The notes below the pieces were generated by a model. It was not told the origin of the DNA and did not search any database. It worked only from the letters and a program-made list of their open reading frames with translations. This document shows, piece after piece, positions 48,811 to 61,084 of a stretch of 64,000 nt of DNA. The stretch comes from Acanthacorydalis orientalis (Eukaryota; Arthropoda; Insecta; Megaloptera; Corydalidae), in the NCBI GenBank assembly GCA_034766995.1, contig CM068322.1, forward strand, positions 10,471,810 through 10,535,809. The letters are read 5' to 3'. Numbering within the stretch: the first letter of the stretch is position 1; each line of letters starts with the position of its first letter. Both the position numbers and the translations under genes were made by a program.

Positions 48811-50227
48811 CTAAATAATTATATATATGATTAAATTTATATTTTTTTTAAAAAACTAAATACTATGAATATACAAATTTAAAACAATGTGAATAGTAAC
48901 GCAAGGAATAAAAATTTAGTTTCCGAACCTAAATTTTAGATTAAAACAAATAATTGTCTTAAAACAAATTAAAGGAATTTTATTAGACACTATAAAATAA
49001 ATGTGTATCTTCAATGAATGAAACGTTAATTGTAACGAATTTAGTAACTATTAATAGTTAAACTGAATACATTTGTATATAAAAAGTAAATACTATATGT
49101 TGAAAAAAAAATTGTATTATATGTAAGATTCGTTTGTTCTCATTTCATCAAAAAATTTTCCTGTAAACAAGTAATTTAATAACCCAAAAAAAATTATTTA
49201 AAATTTTAATTGATTTTTACATAAATACATAAACAATGTCAAAGCTCAATAATTCATAAAATATAAAGCAAGCAGTCAATCCATAATTAATTTTTTAAGC
49301 AGTTACTCCTTAATTAATCTTTTTGTTAAGAATTAAAACGGTACTTCCAAGAAATGTTCGGGATTGGATCCTAAACGGTTCTGAATTCGTTATGATTAAT
49401 GTCTTTAGAAATACTGTAAAGATATCTATTTCCAATATTTTAATTACAAATTAATACAATATTTAAACTTATATTCATAAATAATTTGCATATTTTAGTA
49501 TATTTTATTTTTGGTTGGATTGTATATTTTGAATAGTTTAAAGCATAAAAAATTGATATGGAAACAATTCAGAAACAAATGTTAAATATATCTATAGTAA
49601 TAATTGAAATTGAAATTTCCAAATAATAACGAAAATTGAAGAATTTATAATCGAAGAAATCATTTTAGTGTAATTTGAATATATTTGTTTACAAAATGAA
49701 AAGTGTTTTGAATTTTAATAATTAAAGTACATTTTTAATTGTGACACCTATTTATTAAAGATTAACTTTAATATAAAGAATTAAATTTAAATTTTACTGA
49801 AAGATATTGATGTAAAAATATATGCTAGTAGTTTGAACGAGAAGATCAAAAATTAAAAAATTATTAACTGTTCTACGTTTTATGAAGTTATGCAGTGAAA
49901 TAGAATATTTATAACTTATTATACAATACAGAAAATTACAAAAATAATTCATGGACATTTAGATAGCAGATAGAATTATAGACTACCAAAAAATAACATA
50001 TATTATATAAAAAAGGTGAGAAAAGAATCAGGTAATTATTTAAATATAAGCTGTTAAATTTTGCCAGAACATGCTTTTAAATATACTGAAAATCCAGAAA
50101 AAAATAATTTTATTTCAAATAATCATGTTTATTAATTTACACTAGTTGAAATTAACTGTAAAATAATAATAAATTATTAATCGTATATAGTGCAAATAAT
50201 ATATATATATATAGAGAGAGAGAGAGA
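47691..50227. other. AT-rich spacer
   Basis: No gene recognised. A short balanced stretch at 48510-48680 has no assignable frame. (TA)n at 48770-48804. The end (50200-50230) is a (TA)n(GA)n tract. Confidence 0.5.
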
Positions 50228-50230
50228 GGG
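50200..50230 (+). repeat. (TA)n(GA)n compound microsatellite
   Basis: TA alternation then GA alternation, running into the GGGGGG at the end of the next transposon. Confidence 0.92.
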
Positions 50231-51039
50231 GGGTCCAAAAAAATGTATATATATTTCAACGTACAAAATTACTGCATAAAAGCATTATTACTAAAATAAT
50301 AGACATAAATGAAGGCTGTGAATCATATTTCAGTTCTATAATCACAACAGGTGCTCAAAGTGGTCACCATTAGCGTGCAGACACTTCTAATTTCGGCGAA
50401 CTGCTACACGAGAAACGTTAGCCAAAGTGCCTACTGTGTTTTCTGCCCAAGAAATTTCAATTTCTTTCCATAACGCCGCAAATATAGCTGGTTTTCTACA
50501 ATATAGTACAACCTTTATGGTTCTCATAAGAAGAAGTCGAGAGGTGTTAAATTTGGAGAACGTGGGAGGGAGGCCCCAAACAGCACCTCTTCATCCTATC
50601 CATTCCCCTGGCATAATCTCATTGACGTAGGCTCTCACGTCTCGATGGTACGGTAGTAATGGGCCAACTTTTTGCAAGTAAAATCACCCGTAATCCCAGC
50701 TCTTTGCTTGTGCACATCCCACATGGTACCATTGGTTTCAATCAACCATCGGTTGAAGACTCTATTACGAACTTACGCCGTGTCATTGTTGTTATACATA
50801 GCACATATTCTCAAATTTAAAATAGCATTTTAAACAATCTTGCGTTGCTCGAATAACAATCGTGCCTCTGCTATTTTGTTCTACTGTCCTGTCGGTCACA
50901 TAATGGTTCTAGCAGTCGTGAGATTAATGACATATTTTAAGAGAACATTATAGTATATATAGCCGTCGTAATTCGATTCAACAATGAATAAAGTCCATAG
51001 ATAACCTATATTAAATTTTTATTAATTTTCTGGGACCCT
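50228..51039 (-). mobile_element. DDE transposon with GGGTCC-type TIRs, deleted
   Basis: The left end GGGGGGTCCAAAAAAATG and the reverse complement of the right end (AAGGGTCCCAGAAAATTAA) form a short TIR pair around a transposase remnant. Both flanks are (TA)n DNA. The length of about 810 bases is too short for a full transposase of this family, so the element is deleted as well as mutated. Confidence 0.65.
50310..50720 (-). pseudogene. insect DDE transposase C-terminal fragment
   Basis: The minus-strand reading from about 50660 gives VRAYVNEIMPGEWIG, RGAVWGLPPTFSKFNTS (relatives: RGPVEWPARSPDLTPLDFFLWG, here with the aspartates lost), then VVLYCRKPAIFAALWKEIE and VSRVAVRRN, and ends ANGDHFEHLL, the highly conserved C-terminus of this insect transposase family. 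Only the last third of the enzyme is recognisable; 50740-50930 may be more of it in decayed form. The plus-strand frame 50427-50630 is a shadow. Confidence 0.8.
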
Positions 51040-51053
51040 TTGCAAATATATAC

Positions 51054-51111
<58 letters not shown>

Positions 51112-51548
51112 TAAACGAAGAATACATGAATTTATGTCGGTACGAAAGACTGTAATAAACATATATATCTTCGAAATAAGGAGTTTTTTTTTACATTTGA
51201 ATTATTTACAACGGTAATAGTCCCATAAGTTAAAACTAAGAAAACTAAAAACAAATTTTAGTTTAAAGGATGCACTAGTCAAATCGAATAAGTGTCTATT
51301 AATTATTATTGTTTTGTTTATGACTAACAGGAAATGGTAATTTAAATTTTTGATGAAATTTATGTGATAATTGAAAACGATAGAGCTTTCGAAAAACTGT
51401 AACTTGTGTTTGCACCTTTAAAATCAGACATTCAAGGTTACCACAAAGTCAACATATCTCTCTTCGTTCTATACAACTTTAATAATGGGTTTCTTCATTT
51501 ATCTCTTATCGTTCCAAGAAAAACGCTGTGACTGTATCAAACTCACCG

Positions 51549-51552
<4 letters not shown>

Positions 51553-51616
<64 letters not shown>

Positions 51617-51620
51617 TATA
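51553..51620. repeat. (TA)n microsatellite
   Basis: TA tract with one TGTA break. Confidence 0.95.
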
Positions 51621-51831
51621 AATGACTAGTACTTCAAGGAAGTCACAAAAAGAAATGGACCAAAGTAAACGCCGTCACAGACAATTAAAACTATATGTAA
51701 CGAACAAATCTTACCACAAATGGAGATTGAAAGTAGAATTATCGATTACAACAAAATGAGACTATTCAGCGAGTATGAACACCTTTTTAAGTACAAGAGG
51801 AAAGAGAAATTAAATGTCAAATTAGGCATAG

Positions 51832-51984
51832 GTTATCAAAGAATCGACAAAAATATATTATGAAAGAGAAATTAGTTGCTTTATAAATGAAAATAATGAA
51901 AGATATAAGAGAGATAATGAGTATTGGAAATGTGAAGAGCAAAAATGTACAATGTACGTTCTTGTCGACAAGCAGTTATTTTGA
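51832..51984 (+). pseudogene. possible FLYWCH-type zinc-finger remnant
   Basis: An open frame without start codon reads IYYEREISCFINENNERYKR, then DNEYWKCEEQKCTMYVLVD, and stops at 51984. The pattern YKR...YW.C....C...V..D matches the core of FLYWCH domains (R.....YWRC....C.AR..TD), which insects carry in MULE-type transposases and in host proteins. The histidine-containing end is not visible and the frame is short, so the match may be chance. Confidence 0.3.
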
Positions 51985-52262
51985 ATTATGTTATTGATTT
52001 AAATATTAAGGAAAATTCTACGATCTTATATTTAAATGAATAATAAAATAGATACGGTTATTATTAGTACAAAATTCTATTACGTTAATATGTTAAACAA
52101 ATGTTATATCTACAATTATAATACAGAGAATGGAAAATTATAAATTTTTTCTTAATATAAATTAATTTCTTTTTTAAATAAAACAATATTTCGAACATTA
52201 ATTAATTCATAAGTAATTATTAAATTTTTGAATACCGGAAAACGCGAACTTCTTTTCTCCGA

Positions 52263-52263
<1 letters not shown>

Positions 52264-52355
<92 letters not shown>
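52264..52355. repeat. (TA)n microsatellite with ACATA breaks
   Basis: TA tract ending exactly at the TA that precedes the mariner end at 52356. Confidence 0.95.
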
Positions 52356-53188
52356 CGTGAGTCGCTTGATACGTAAGGTAAAAAAAATTACAGTTTTTTA
52401 GAAAAAAAAAATTATTTTTCTACATAGTTTCCATTGAGGGCTATACACTGTGTCCAGCGAGTTTGCAAAATATGCATTGACGGCGGCGATGACATCTCAT
52501 CCAACTAGAATTTTTTTCCACCGAGCCAAATTTTTAAGTCTGGGAAGAGGAAGAAGTCGTACGGGAACAAGTCAGGAGAATAAGGTGAATGAGAAACCAA
52601 TTCGATGCCTAATTCGTGTATTTTTCCATTACGACGGTCGATTTATGGGACGGCGCGTTATCCTGGTGAAATACATTTTTTTTACACTAATCTTAGCCGT
52701 TTTTGTTTCAGCACTTCTTTCAAATGGTCCAATAATGTTGCATAATAAGCTACTGTTATCGTTTTTGCCTTCGTTAAGAAGTCGATTAGGATAAACTCCT
52801 TGGAAATCCCAAAAACAATGGAAATCACCTTCCTAGCCGATAAAACGGTCTTCGCTTTCTTCGACGCACTTTCACTAGTCTTTGAACACTGCTTTGACTA
52901 CTGCTTCGACTCAGACATCCATGTTCCACTCACGGCGATAAATCGATGCAAAATATCCTGCTCGTTTTTTTCCATTTTTGCGGCAACTGCTACAATGGTT
53001 ACTTCAAACATCTGTAGAACAGATGTTTGAAGAATGCGTCGCTTCAAACATATTTCGAACAATGGGTCGCTTCTAGTTGAAATTTTGCTTATGCTAGTTA
53101 GAAAAGTGACACTTGATAACCGTAACATTATCAAATGAATGGTGGCACTTCATAATAGAAATTTACCAAATTTATCAAACGACCCTCG
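52356..53188 (-). mobile_element. internally deleted mariner, copy 2 of a pair
   Basis: The left end CGTGAGTCGCTTGATACGTA and the right end (reverse complement CGAGGGTCGTTTGATAAATT) are TIRs. TA precedes the left end. Minus-strand transposase remnants start MEKNEQ near 52977 and jump at once to ILHRFIAVSGTWM, the region of the first catalytic aspartate. They continue with SESASKKAKTVLSARKV, VFHQDNAPSH with the second aspartate, and YSPDLFPYDFFLFPDLKIWL with the third (D-34-D spacing by count). They end NGNYVEK. The deletion after MEK.EQ is the same as in 34986-35802. This copy also carries an inserted inverted segment at 53002-53060. Confidence 0.9.
53002..53032. other. perfect 14-bp hairpin in the mariner leader
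   Basis: CTTCAAACATCTGT (53002-53015) is followed by AGA and its exact reverse complement (53019-53032). A third partial copy, CTTCAAACAT, lies at 53042-53051. Copy 1 of the element (near 35660) has only the first arm. The other arms were therefore added in copy 2, probably by template switching or fold-back repair. Confidence 0.85.
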
Positions 53189-53234
53189 CATATGTGTGTA
53201 TGTTTATATGTGTGTATGTATGTATATATGTATG

Positions 53235-53265
<31 letters not shown>

Positions 53266-53432
53266 CGTATGAATTATACAATTTTATAACAAAACTTTCA
53301 GTAAAACATTATATGGATACATATATAATATTAATTTCTATCTATGGTCACTAAGTACTTCTTTGGAAACAGAAAATCATAATTTTAGAAATATTATATA
53401 TATATATAGATAGATAGATAGATGGATAAATA
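53184..53432. repeat. (TATG)n/(TA)n and (GATA)n microsatellites
   Basis: TATG-rich and TA tract at 53189-53265, and TA plus GATA repeats at 53397-53426, with about 130 AT-rich bases between. Confidence 0.9.
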
Positions 53433-53529
53433 TGTATACTGTGTATCGTATTATATACAAATTCGTGTGTGAATAGATTATATTTAAATTTATATACATA
53501 TAAAATACAATATATCCAAGTGGATTACA

Positions 53530-53703
53530 ATGCAGTATACTCCATGTCCATGCTTTTTCGTCATTATATCCCGTTTCATTCTGAAAGTTCTATTGTGCTC
53601 ACTGAAGCAGTTTGTAACGGATAACGAGGTGTGTTCGAGAGTATTCGACAATTGTCGTCTACGCCATTGTCACATTCGTAGCCGAAATAGTAATGCAGTA
53701 TAA
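53530..53703 (+). CDS. possible small secreted cysteine-containing peptide (unproven)
   Basis: A 57-codon frame from ATG 53530 to TAA 53701-53703 in a GC-balanced island (53510-53760). It begins MQYTPCPCFFVIISRFILKV, which could act as a signal peptide or anchor. The rest has six cysteines in all and a basic end CRLRHCHIRSR. No splice sites, promoter or homology can be confirmed. TATAAAAA at 53699 lies at its 3' end and might instead belong to another transcription unit. It may be a chance frame. Confidence 0.15.
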   Translation: MQYTPCPCFFVIISRFILKVLLCSLKQFVTDNEVCSRVFDNCRLRHCHIRSRNSNAV

Positions 53704-53759
53704 AAATATCAGCATTCAAGACGCTTTTGACGTACTAATGGTACAAGTTTCAGTTCTGG

Positions 53760-53804
<45 letters not shown>

Positions 53805-53918
53805 TTGTTGAATATAATCGATAATGTTTTTTATAGTTCGGACTGTTATTTATTTTTCATTTTGAAGAATTTGTAAACATGTTTTCTTCTCAAAAAACTT
53901 AGTTTTTCCACATACACA

Positions 53919-54015
<97 letters not shown>

Positions 54016-54035
54016 CTATTTACACGTACACACAA

Positions 54036-54091
<56 letters not shown>
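53919..54091. repeat. (TA)n and (CA)n microsatellites
   Basis: Two long TA blocks, a CACA run (54023-54051) and a third TA block. Confidence 0.95.
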
Positions 54092-54094
<3 letters not shown>

Positions 54095-55348
54095 AATTTC
54101 AACAATTTTATATCTTTTCAAAACTATCCACATTTTATTCAATTGTTATCTTTGAGAATGTTAAGAGTTTTAATTATTTTTTTGTGTTCGGAAATAAGTA
54201 TATAAAAAAATACATTTGTAATTTTTTAATTTTATATTCTATGTGGATTGAAATACTGATTTTTAATAGTACTCTATAAGGTTTGTTTAATATAATTTAT
54301 ACGAAAGATAGAGAAATTAAAAAATAAATAATTCTTAATATATTAATAATTACAAATCTGTTTTTAATGTAAAATAAAAATCAAAATAAAATATCATTTT
54401 AATTAAATGAATTCATTGTGATACGTAAAGATGAAACAAATATTATTTTTTAAAAAATAATTCGAAATAAACACTATGTTTCTTGTACGATATATTAAAA
54501 CGTTCTTCTATTTTATATTTGATGATTGAAATATAGAATTTCATTTAGATTTAAAAAGTCTAAACACTAATAATTACTCAAATTTATTATCTTCAGTATC
54601 ATATATTTGCATCTTATCAATCAATACTGATTCTGCCTGAATTTATTAATAAAATAAAAAAAGACTTCAGTTTAAATATTATTTCATAATTTTTTATAAG
54701 TACTAGTATTGTTAATAAAGTAGTACATTTTCTAAATAATTAGAAAAATACAAGATATATATGTATTTAATTAAAATTTTTCTACGAATTTTTGAAATAA
54801 ATTCTTATATTTTCATATTTCATATATAAGTTTTATTATTTTAAATTATATAAAATACTTTGCATGATAAAAAGAATTCAATTGCACATTTTATAAAATT
54901 ATTTTTGACAATACTTAAGCTTATTCATATTTTACCGATCTTATACACTCAAAAGGCCAAAATATTAGTTAATTGCAGACATTTTTAAATTTAAATACTA
55001 TAATCTCCTGTAAGGTTATACTTTACAATGAATATTAACAATTTAAATCAGCTATAAAAACTGCAAGCTTAGATTTGAGAAATCGTTTCTTCGGAGACCA
55101 ATATGTGTCTAATATTAATAGTAGATATGCAGAAAACTCAGAGTAAATGATATAAAGGTAATGAGATTTTGTAAAATAAAAAAAAATATATTTTATAATT
55201 TACGACAATCATTTCATAATTTATTTATTTCTATATTTATTTTCTTTAACTTATTCTATATGTCCTTAAACTTCTTATAATATACCTTAGTTTCAGTCAT
55301 TTATTTTTTGAAATTTTTAATATTTTATTAGCTACAAATACAGACATA

Positions 55349-55351
55349 CAC

Positions 55352-55390
<39 letters not shown>

Positions 55391-55421
55391 TATATACATA
55401 TATTTAGAGAGAGAGAGAGAG
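55349..55421 (+). repeat. (TA)n then (GA)n microsatellite
   Basis: CATA, TA tract with breaks, then GA alternation on the plus strand. Confidence 0.92.
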
Positions 55422-56279
55422 ATTCAACTTAGGTTTCCACACGAAAGTATTAAAAGAATACAAAAATTAAAAAAAAACATGTTATCCAACATTAAGTATT
55501 TAAGTTGAATAGTATTAGTATTGAACTGAAATATTAAATAAGAAAATAACGACTTTTCTTAACCCCTGCGCCCCTTTTTAATACTTTCATGTGGATGCCT
55601 AAACTGAATCAACCTATATATTGTTACAGTTTAATAAAATCATAGATATTTAAGAATGTAATTAATTAAAAAAAATAACTATCAATAAAAGAAAATATTT
55701 GTTTTCTCATTAAAACAGCCATTTTTCATTAAACTGGAAGTTATTCGTTTTTTTATAAATATTAACTAAATCAAATAATAAATTTTCTGAATATTTATAA
55801 TGTACCCTATCACTATTATGCCCAATTATGCAAATTAATCTTTATAACAAATAGAAAAAATACCTATACTACTATTTCGCTTTTTTCTTTGTATTATAAA
55901 ACAACATTGTTTTTCCATTAGAAAAGCGTTCACGTCTTTTATCAGTGCTGATGTAACATTCCGGAAATTTTCACACTTGGCCACAAATTCTTTCATAGCA
56001 CGGTTGACATGTATAAAATGTTTAAAGACTGATAAAGAATTAAAAACAATGAACTTTAAAAAAATCATTACTTTGTTACTTACATATTTTTTTATTTCAT
56101 TTACTGCATTATAACTTTGTTTCCACAATACAATAAACAAAAAATTAGCAATTACAAACTACATAGTAAATTAAATTAACTTTTATTTATTCTAGTGCAT
56201 ATTGTTAAAAAATAAATTAAGAAATATTTGTAATCCTGAAGACTATTTAAACTACATATTAATTCATTATATTTTACAT

Positions 56280-56309
56280 ATACATACATACATATATATA
56301 TACACACCC

Positions 56310-56340
<31 letters not shown>

Positions 56341-56341
56341 T
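56280..56341. repeat. (CATA)/(TA)n microsatellite
   Basis: CATA steps and TA tracts separated by CACACCCA. Confidence 0.92.
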
Positions 56342-57773
56342 GAATAGAAAGGCAGAGAAACAGTAAATATATATAAGTACTTCTTTCACAAAAAACTTAT
56401 TTTAAGTTCCAAAAAAAACTGAAAATAGGTAATATATTTGAGTAATTGCAAATATTGTCTGATATTTTCGTTATAAAAACAATTATTTAATTTGTATATA
56501 ATAGCACTTGTATGCATTTATCTTAAAATCTGATCATTTTTAAACGAGGAAGATACGTTGTTTTCATGTTTTTAAAGACGAAAGCTTCTTCTTAAAGATA
56601 ATTTTTCTAATGTTTGAAACCGATAATAATCTGATAAGAATATTAATCTTCATAGAATTTTTCAATTCAGTGTCGTCTTATGAAAGGAAATTTTTGATCA
56701 ACGAAACCTGGATTTTTAAATTTCATTTTTTAATTAAGTTAGGTCAATTTTTCACAAATTCTTATTAAATATTATTACTTCATCGATAGATAACGTGTAA
56801 AATCTTAATATCCCCTTTTAATTCAATTAAATACGTAGTAATTCTTTTCCAGGATATCAAAACTAAGATTGGCCGTTATCCGTTAATTTATTATATTGAA
56901 ACAAAAGTCATATTAATTAAATTTATTCCGTTTTCATCTTTAATGATCAAAATATGAAAATAATATTATTTAATCACCCTAGAAAAAGAATCATACTGAG
57001 ATCCGATTTATTTAAAACTTTTCAGACAATAAATGCAATACTTAAGAAAGTAGAAAACGTATCCCCTTTATTAACATGTTGCTAAATTATTTTTAACCAA
57101 CAAGTAATATTTCTGATTATTTCAGTTAAATTTCGAATAAAAGCATCAATTACTTCACTGATTTTTTAGTTCAAATTTCCATATTTCAACTCTGAAACAC
57201 GTTGTCTGATGGTTCTATTATTTACTATGTTTACACATTTGACCACAACAATCGTTTATGTGGTCATTAACATATTCGATATTTTCCGAAATTCAAATGA
57301 CAATGTAGCGAATTTGTACATTGTCCACTACGATTTTCATTAATTACTAATTTAATGAACATACATTCAACATAGACTAAATTTATTCTTTAGATTTCAA
57401 TCACAGCTGTCAACACAAATTTTCGAACGGTATGTAATATTTATGTATTTTTTAACAATATCGACACAATTAAATGATTGCATCAAAATACATTTGAAAT
57501 TAAATAAGACTTTTGTGATCCTTAATCAAATTAAAACGTGGAAAACATTCTTGCTTGATTAAACACATTCTTAATTGAATGGTAGTATTATATATTGGTA
57601 ATAAAATTGGCGTAGTCTATATTTCTATTCTTTCATGTAAACAAATCAATGTTTTTAGCATATTCAGCGTAACAGGATAGTTGTACCGGGGTTTCAAGTA
57701 TTTTTGCAGTATGTAATTAGGAAAAATATACAAAAACTTACATATTAAACATACAAAAATATATTCGGCTAGT

Positions 57774-58990
57774 GCAAAAATAATTGCGGTTTTTACGTAT
57801 CAAATATAAAGATGCATATATCAGTTAAAAAATATATTTACTGATCAAAATAAAGACCATTGGCCTGAACACATTTCTCTCAGCGGGAAACAAATTTGTT
57901 TCTTTCTATAAAACAGAATTCTGGAGTCCTTGAATTAACGAATTCATTGAAAGTCCTTTGAGCTAATGCTTGATCTTTGAAAACCTTCTCTCGTAGGAAA
58001 TTACTTAAATGTTTAAGAAAATGATAAACTGTCGGTGACAGATCCGGAGAATAAGGTGGATCAAGTAAGGTTTCATAACCCAGATCATTTAATTTTTTTA
58101 ACGTCATTTGTGAGACGCATGACCGGGCGTTGTCATGAAGAATTGGTCCTTTTCGATTGACTAATGCTGGCCGTAAACGATGCAATTTTCATGCAATTCT
58201 TCTCATGAATTTTTTCAATTCCCTGGAAATATGTTTTTTCTGTTATTGTTTCGCCAGAATTTAAGAAGTTGTAGTGATTGATGCCACTTGCCGACCACCC
58301 GTGGTCATAATCTTTTCTTCATGAAGCTTCGGTTTAGGGAACTGTTTTGGTGCTTCTCACTGACAGGCACTGTGATGAACGTTTACGATTGTTGTATAGA
58401 ATCAACTTTTCATCACATGTGACAATTCGATCAAGAAAGTGATCATTTTTATTAGGCAAAAGAAGCGCAGAGCAGACTTCGTATAGCCGAATTGCTTAAT
58501 GTTCGTTTAGTTCATACGGTACTAATTTATCTAGCTTTTTTGTTTTTCCAATTAGGCTCAAACCTCGAACACCTCTTTAATGATCAACATTGAAGTCTTC
58601 TGCCACCTCTCGAGTTGTTTTGCGTGGGTTCACTTCAATAATAGTTCTTAAAGCATTATTTTCTGTAGCTGAAGAACGTCCATGACCGTCCTCATCATCA
58701 AGGCTTTCGTTCCCATTACGAAATTTTTGAAACCAGTGTTGAGCTGTACTTTTACTAACGTTAAAGTCATACAACAAAATCGCGCAAATTTTCTTTCTAT
58801 GGCTAGTTTAAGAGGTTATATTCAATAATACTAAAAAATGAAAACAATAGGCATAAGCTAAAATCAGTAATGCTAATTTCATTATTTACAATGAAGTGTC
58901 ACATGTCTATAACAAAGGATAACGGTAATTATAAAAATCAGCGCCAAACTTAAAATGATAAAAATCGCTATTATTTTTGCACCAACCTAA
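57774..58990 (-). mobile_element. mariner element, TTAGGTTGGTGC-type TIRs, nearly full length
   Basis: The left end TTCGGCTAGTGCAAAAATAA and the reverse complement of the right end (TTAGGTTGGTGCAAAAATAA) match. TA flanks both sides (57772-57773 and 58991-58992). It belongs to the same family as 2402-3755, with which it shares leader and transposase sequence, and lacks the 87-bp duplication of that copy. It is 1217 bp, slightly shorter because of a deletion in the first helix-turn-helix. Confidence 0.94.
57838..58800 (-). pseudogene. mariner transposase pseudogene (cecropia type)
   Basis: The start codon position (58800-58798) reads ATA instead of ATG. About 50 bases of the first helix-turn-helix are deleted, but STAQHWFQKFRNGNESLDDE, PRKTTREVAEDFNVDH and LDKLVPYELNEH are clear. 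FLDRIVTCDEKLILYNN keeps the first catalytic aspartate. After a broken middle, the open part at 58185-57880 reads RLRPALVNRKGPILHDNA (second aspartate kept) and YSPDLSPTVYHFLKHL, where the third aspartate is valine. The C-terminus ends near TAA at 57840-57838. The catalytic lesion differs from that of the 2402-3755 copy. Confidence 0.94.
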
Positions 58991-60263
58991 TACGTTAATG
59001 TTACACAATTAAAATAAAACTTCATACATATATACGGATCGTATTCAGCCAAATTTATTCTCAATGCTCTGCATTTATTATTATTTCTATCTACCCTTAT
59101 AATCGATGAAAACAGATAAATTATGTTTTAATTCTTTTGTAAAGGCAGTAAGAATAGAAAATACATGATCATTCGTTGATTTTCTCTATGTAACACACAA
59201 ATTAATATAAGATAACGTATACTTTGTTATATAATGCAAACTCGAAATATGATTTGATTCTACTTTCAAACTAGCAATATCTGTTTATTATGAAACACGA
59301 CAGGTTTTTAAATGATCGTAGTAATCATTTAACAATATGTCTGTTAACCCAGTTAATTTTAAAATTTACTTATACACTGAATACGTTATTGATGAAAAAG
59401 AATTTATTTCTTGGAATGTTTCTTCGCTAAATTATATTACTTGACACAGAAAATGAATGTTAAAGTATCAAAAACATATTTTTAAAAATCTTATACAATT
59501 TAATTTGAGAATAAAAATTTATCTGTGGAAGAAGTTAATAAAACGTTTATCCCGTTTTCATTACATAATAAAATGGAACAATACATATTTTGAACATAAA
59601 TATATACTCTATAATCATACAAATATATTTATGAAAGTTATAGTTAATATAAATAATGTTTACTGGGTTTTAATGTATTAATTACTTTATTATAAAATAA
59701 TGTTTAACTGAGTTTTATTGTGTTAATTATTTTATTCTATATTAATTTTTACACTGCATTCAAACATTTTATTTAACTTATTGAAAAAAAACTGGTATAT
59801 TAATAAGTGAAATTATTTATATCATACGTAATATTAATCAAAATATACATAAAGTATGAAAAAGAGTAAGAGGGTATTAGAAACTCATACCTTTAAAATA
59901 GTCAATCAGCAACCATTTAAACCGTTGAATAATTACACACTGTTAGTCCACGACATATAAATATTCATCGCGTTATAAAAATGTTACCAGTCTGTTAATT
60001 TTGAAATATAAATTGATAATATCCCGTTAATTATTAATATAAAACATCGGTAGTCTATTTTAGTTTCACAGTATATAATAAAAACTACTTTGAATGGATT
60101 ATTATTTTATATGCACTATTCAACAAAAACATCTAATCGAACGTTTAATTCGAAGTCGAGTGCGTGACTAACATAAAGTGCAAACAACTTTGATGAAATT
60201 ATGTATGACGTTTATATTGAAATTATGTAATTTAATAAAAGAAGAATCATGTCACTTTTATTA
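58991..60263. other. AT-rich spacer
   Basis: No gene recognised. The frame 59457-59681 is AT-driven and has no signature. Confidence 0.5.
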
Positions 60264-60495
60264 CTATATAAAGCCAGCGAGTATGCTACGGTAGATCTGA
60301 CAGGTTTACTAGACAGGCAGACCTGCACGAACAAACCAAAACGTGTGTTAACAAACCTGCGCCCCACCACACACGTTGCGATATACCTGACAGGTTTACC
60401 TTAACATGCTGACCTGCACAGGCAAACTGTAACATGTGTGTGAAGAACTGAGCAGTTATTACGACTTGTACAGCCGACCTGAACAAAATCAAAAA
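60264..60495. repeat. left TIR of the Harbinger element, two tandem subunits
   Basis: Two subunits of roughly 90 bases each contain CTGACAGGTTTAC, GACCTGCAC and a CGTGTGT/CATGTGTGT block (about 60290-60370 and 60375-60465). The right arm has only one subunit. The minus-strand frame here (60492-60286) is just the TIR read as codons. Confidence 0.75.
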
Positions 60496-60831
60496 ATGAT
60501 TTTTCCTGCTATATCAGATATATTACATAGTTTTAATGACAAGTTGATATAGTGAGATGAATGATGTTTGCATAACATAATGATATATGAACATTATCAA
60601 AAGTTGAATCAGTATTAAATATTATTATAAATACAAACACATTTCATTACGAATTCATTCACATACTGTAAAATTTTATAAAGATAAAACATCTCGACTC
60701 AAGCACAATGTAAATCTATTAAAGAATTCATTAAAATATATAAATCTGAACCATTTATGTGGAAAATAAAGAAGTAATTTCAGAAAAGAAATAAAAGTTT
60801 GAAAATTCAGTAAGATAGGGACCTTCGGCAG

Positions 60832-60960
60832 ATGATGTTTACACCATCTAGCGCGTTTATTTTTCTAATAGTGGTTCTCCTAGCTATGTGTGGATGCAAA
60901 GTATCAATTTATTTTGTAAGATTTTGGAGCTACCATATACCTATTGAAAGTACATATTAA
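60832..60960 (+). other. short hydrophobic frame inside the Harbinger element
   Basis: A 42-codon frame starts MMFTPSSAFIFLIVVLLAMC, like a signal peptide. It lies in a brief GC-balanced patch next to GACCTTCGGCAGATGATG. No homology; possibly chance or transposon-internal sequence. Confidence 0.12.
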
Positions 60961-61084
60961 TTATTTCGTTCGGGTGCTAACGTGACATTTATATTCAATA
61001 GAAATTTTAAATACAATCATTTAAAATAATGTTTAAATTCGATAGAAAACTTAATTGCTTATAACCGTAAGTCGCCTATCCGAG

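Larger units (their letters stand above)
51040..52263. other. AT-rich spacer with microsatellites and a possible zinc-finger remnant
   Basis: (TA)n at 51056-51102 and 51553-51620. The stretch 51621-51984 is purine-rich on the plus strand and contains the FLYWCH-like frame described separately. The remainder shows nothing. Confidence 0.45.
53189..57773. other. AT-rich spacer
   Basis: Apart from the small frame at 53530-53703, no gene is recognised. Microsatellites lie at 53184-53432, 53762-53801, 53919-54091, 55349-55421 and 56280-56341. The 101-residue minus-strand frame at 55835-56140 has a near-normal composition in its middle (VAKCENFRNVTSALIKDVN) but no family signature that I know. Confidence 0.4.

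Noticed and set aside
55835..56140. 101-codon minus-strand frame
   Set aside because: No recognisable family and no splice or promoter evidence; kept only as a note in the spacer entry.
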